A stretch of 5,721 nucleotides of DNA from Clostridia bacterium (GTDB lineage Bacteria; Bacillota; Clostridia; Christensenellales; UBA1242): contig JAFYKO010000166.1 in assembly GCA_017537515.1 (NCBI GenBank), forward strand, positions 1-5,721, in the 5' to 3' direction. The first letter of the stretch is position 1; every line of letters begins with the position of its first letter. The notes under the pieces were generated by a model that had not been told where the DNA came from, did not search any database, and worked only from the letters and a program-made list of their open reading frames with translations. This document shows positions 5,132 through 5,721 of this stretch, one piece after another. Made by a program: the position numbers and the translations under genes.

Positions 5132-5721
5132 ATGAAAAATATATTACTTGTTGGAAATCCCAACACTGGAAAAACCACGCTTCTCAACACCTTGACAAAA
5201 AGTGAAGAGCATACGGGAAATTGGCACGGGGTTACGGTTGAGGAAAAGCAGAAGTTTTTTGAAGTGCAAGGTCAAAAAATTGGTGTTGTGGACTTGCCGG
5301 GTATCTACTCACTTAATGCATTAAGCTATGAAGAAGAGGTTGCAACGAATTATATTTTTTCTCACCCAGATGAAATTGTGCTGAATACACTTGACATAAA
5401 CACGATTGAAAAAAACCTATTTCTCACTCTTGACCTTTTAACCCTTGGACGAGATGTCGTTTTGGCTGTTAATACTATGGGTGAGAAAAATATTGAAATT
5501 GATTTTTCAAGCATTGAAAAAGAACTTGGCGTCAAAGTTTTTGTTTTGGATTTTGAAAATAAAAATGAAGTAAGGCAGTTAAAAAACTTTTTAAATAGTT
5601 TTAAAAAACAAGACAAAAAAAATGACTTAAACAAAAAAATTTTTTCAAAAAAAACTTATGAAGAAATAGATTTCTTGGCAAAAAAATTTAATGCAAATTT
5701 TTTTGAAATAATCAAAATTAT
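5132..5721 (+). CDS. feoB: FeoB, ferrous iron transporter, N-terminal GTPase portion (3'-truncated)
   Basis: The reading frame is open from the ATG to the right edge (196 complete codons), so only the N-terminal cytoplasmic G domain is visible; the membrane domain that carries Fe2+ would lie beyond. G1 is GNPNTGKTT (residues 8-16), the G2/switch I region is HTGNWHGVTVE (27-37) and G3 is DLPGIYSL (54-61), all characteristic of FeoB. NTLDINTIEKNLFLT (85-99) matches the family segment between G3 and G4. The G4 site reads N114-T-M-G117 (codons 5471-5482) where NxxD is expected, so the aspartate that recognises guanine is absent, and the stretch where G5 should fall (VFVLDFENKN, about 136-145) is also atypical. 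From about residue 145 the chain is rich in Lys, Asn and Phe, and its DNA is very AT-rich with several A6-A8 runs. Identity is supported by feoA directly upstream. An assembly or sequencing error cannot be excluded, but the frame is intact. Confidence 0.92.
   Translation, partial: MKNILLVGNPNTGKTTLLNTLTKSEEHTGNWHGVTVEEKQKFFEVQGQKIGVVDLPGIYSLNALSYEEEVATNYIFSHPDEIVLNTLDINTIEKNLFLTLDLLTLGRDVVLAVNTMGEKNIEIDFSSIEKELGVKVFVLDFENKNEVRQLKNFLNSFKKQDKKNDLNKKIFSKKTYEEIDFLAKKFNANFFEIIKI

Noticed and set aside
5362..5634. Minus-strand 90-codon frame opposite feoB
   Set aside because: It is the antisense shadow of the feoB GTPase region, with Ser/Phe/Lys-rich low-complexity sequence.

Overview
The window looks like a chromosomal segment from a low-GC, Gram-positive-type bacterium, most likely an uncultured or anaerobic Clostridia/Bacillota member. 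This is an inference. It rests on a PRC-barrel protein of the YlmC/YmxH sporulation family, a DUF362 protein carrying two ferredoxin-type [4Fe-4S] motifs, feoA-feoB genes for ferrous iron uptake, AT-rich intergenic DNA, GGAGAG/AGGA ribosome binding sites and a standard code using TAA, TAG and TGA as stops. No rRNA, tRNA, mobile element or CRISPR array is visible.

Layout. Left part (+): the 3' portion of a fold-type I PLP-dependent aminotransferase (HisC/CobD-like), cut by the left edge. It ends on a bidirectional intrinsic terminator that also closes the facing minus-strand gene group. Middle (-), in transcription order from right to left: a YlmC/YmxH-like PRC-barrel protein, a DUF362/ferredoxin protein, a group II PLP-dependent decarboxylase, and a Pol beta-type nucleotidyltransferase whose start overlaps the end of the decarboxylase by 8 nt. 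The two gaps in this group are 54 nt each and hold no GC-rich terminator. The decarboxylase-nucleotidyltransferase pair is therefore almost certainly one unit, and the DUF362 gene, which has its own promoter-like sequence, probably drives it. Right part (+): feoA followed after 2 nt by feoB, cut by the right edge after 196 codons.

How the genes may work together. FeoA and FeoB form the familiar Fe2+ importer pair, although this FeoB has an unusual G4 nucleotide-recognition motif (NTMG where NxxD is expected). The DUF362, decarboxylase and nucleotidyltransferase genes could form a small pathway of unknown chemistry: an amino acid is decarboxylated to an amine, a nucleotidyltransferase acts on that amine or on a partner, and an Fe-S protein accompanies them. 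This is only inferred from order and spacing. The divergent gap between the YlmC-like gene and feoA (4728-4874) is almost pure A/T, with A/T tracts repeating about every 10-11 bp and a perfect 10-bp A/T inverted repeat.

No gene-free stretch exceeds 300 bases. The longest is the 147-nt divergent gap.
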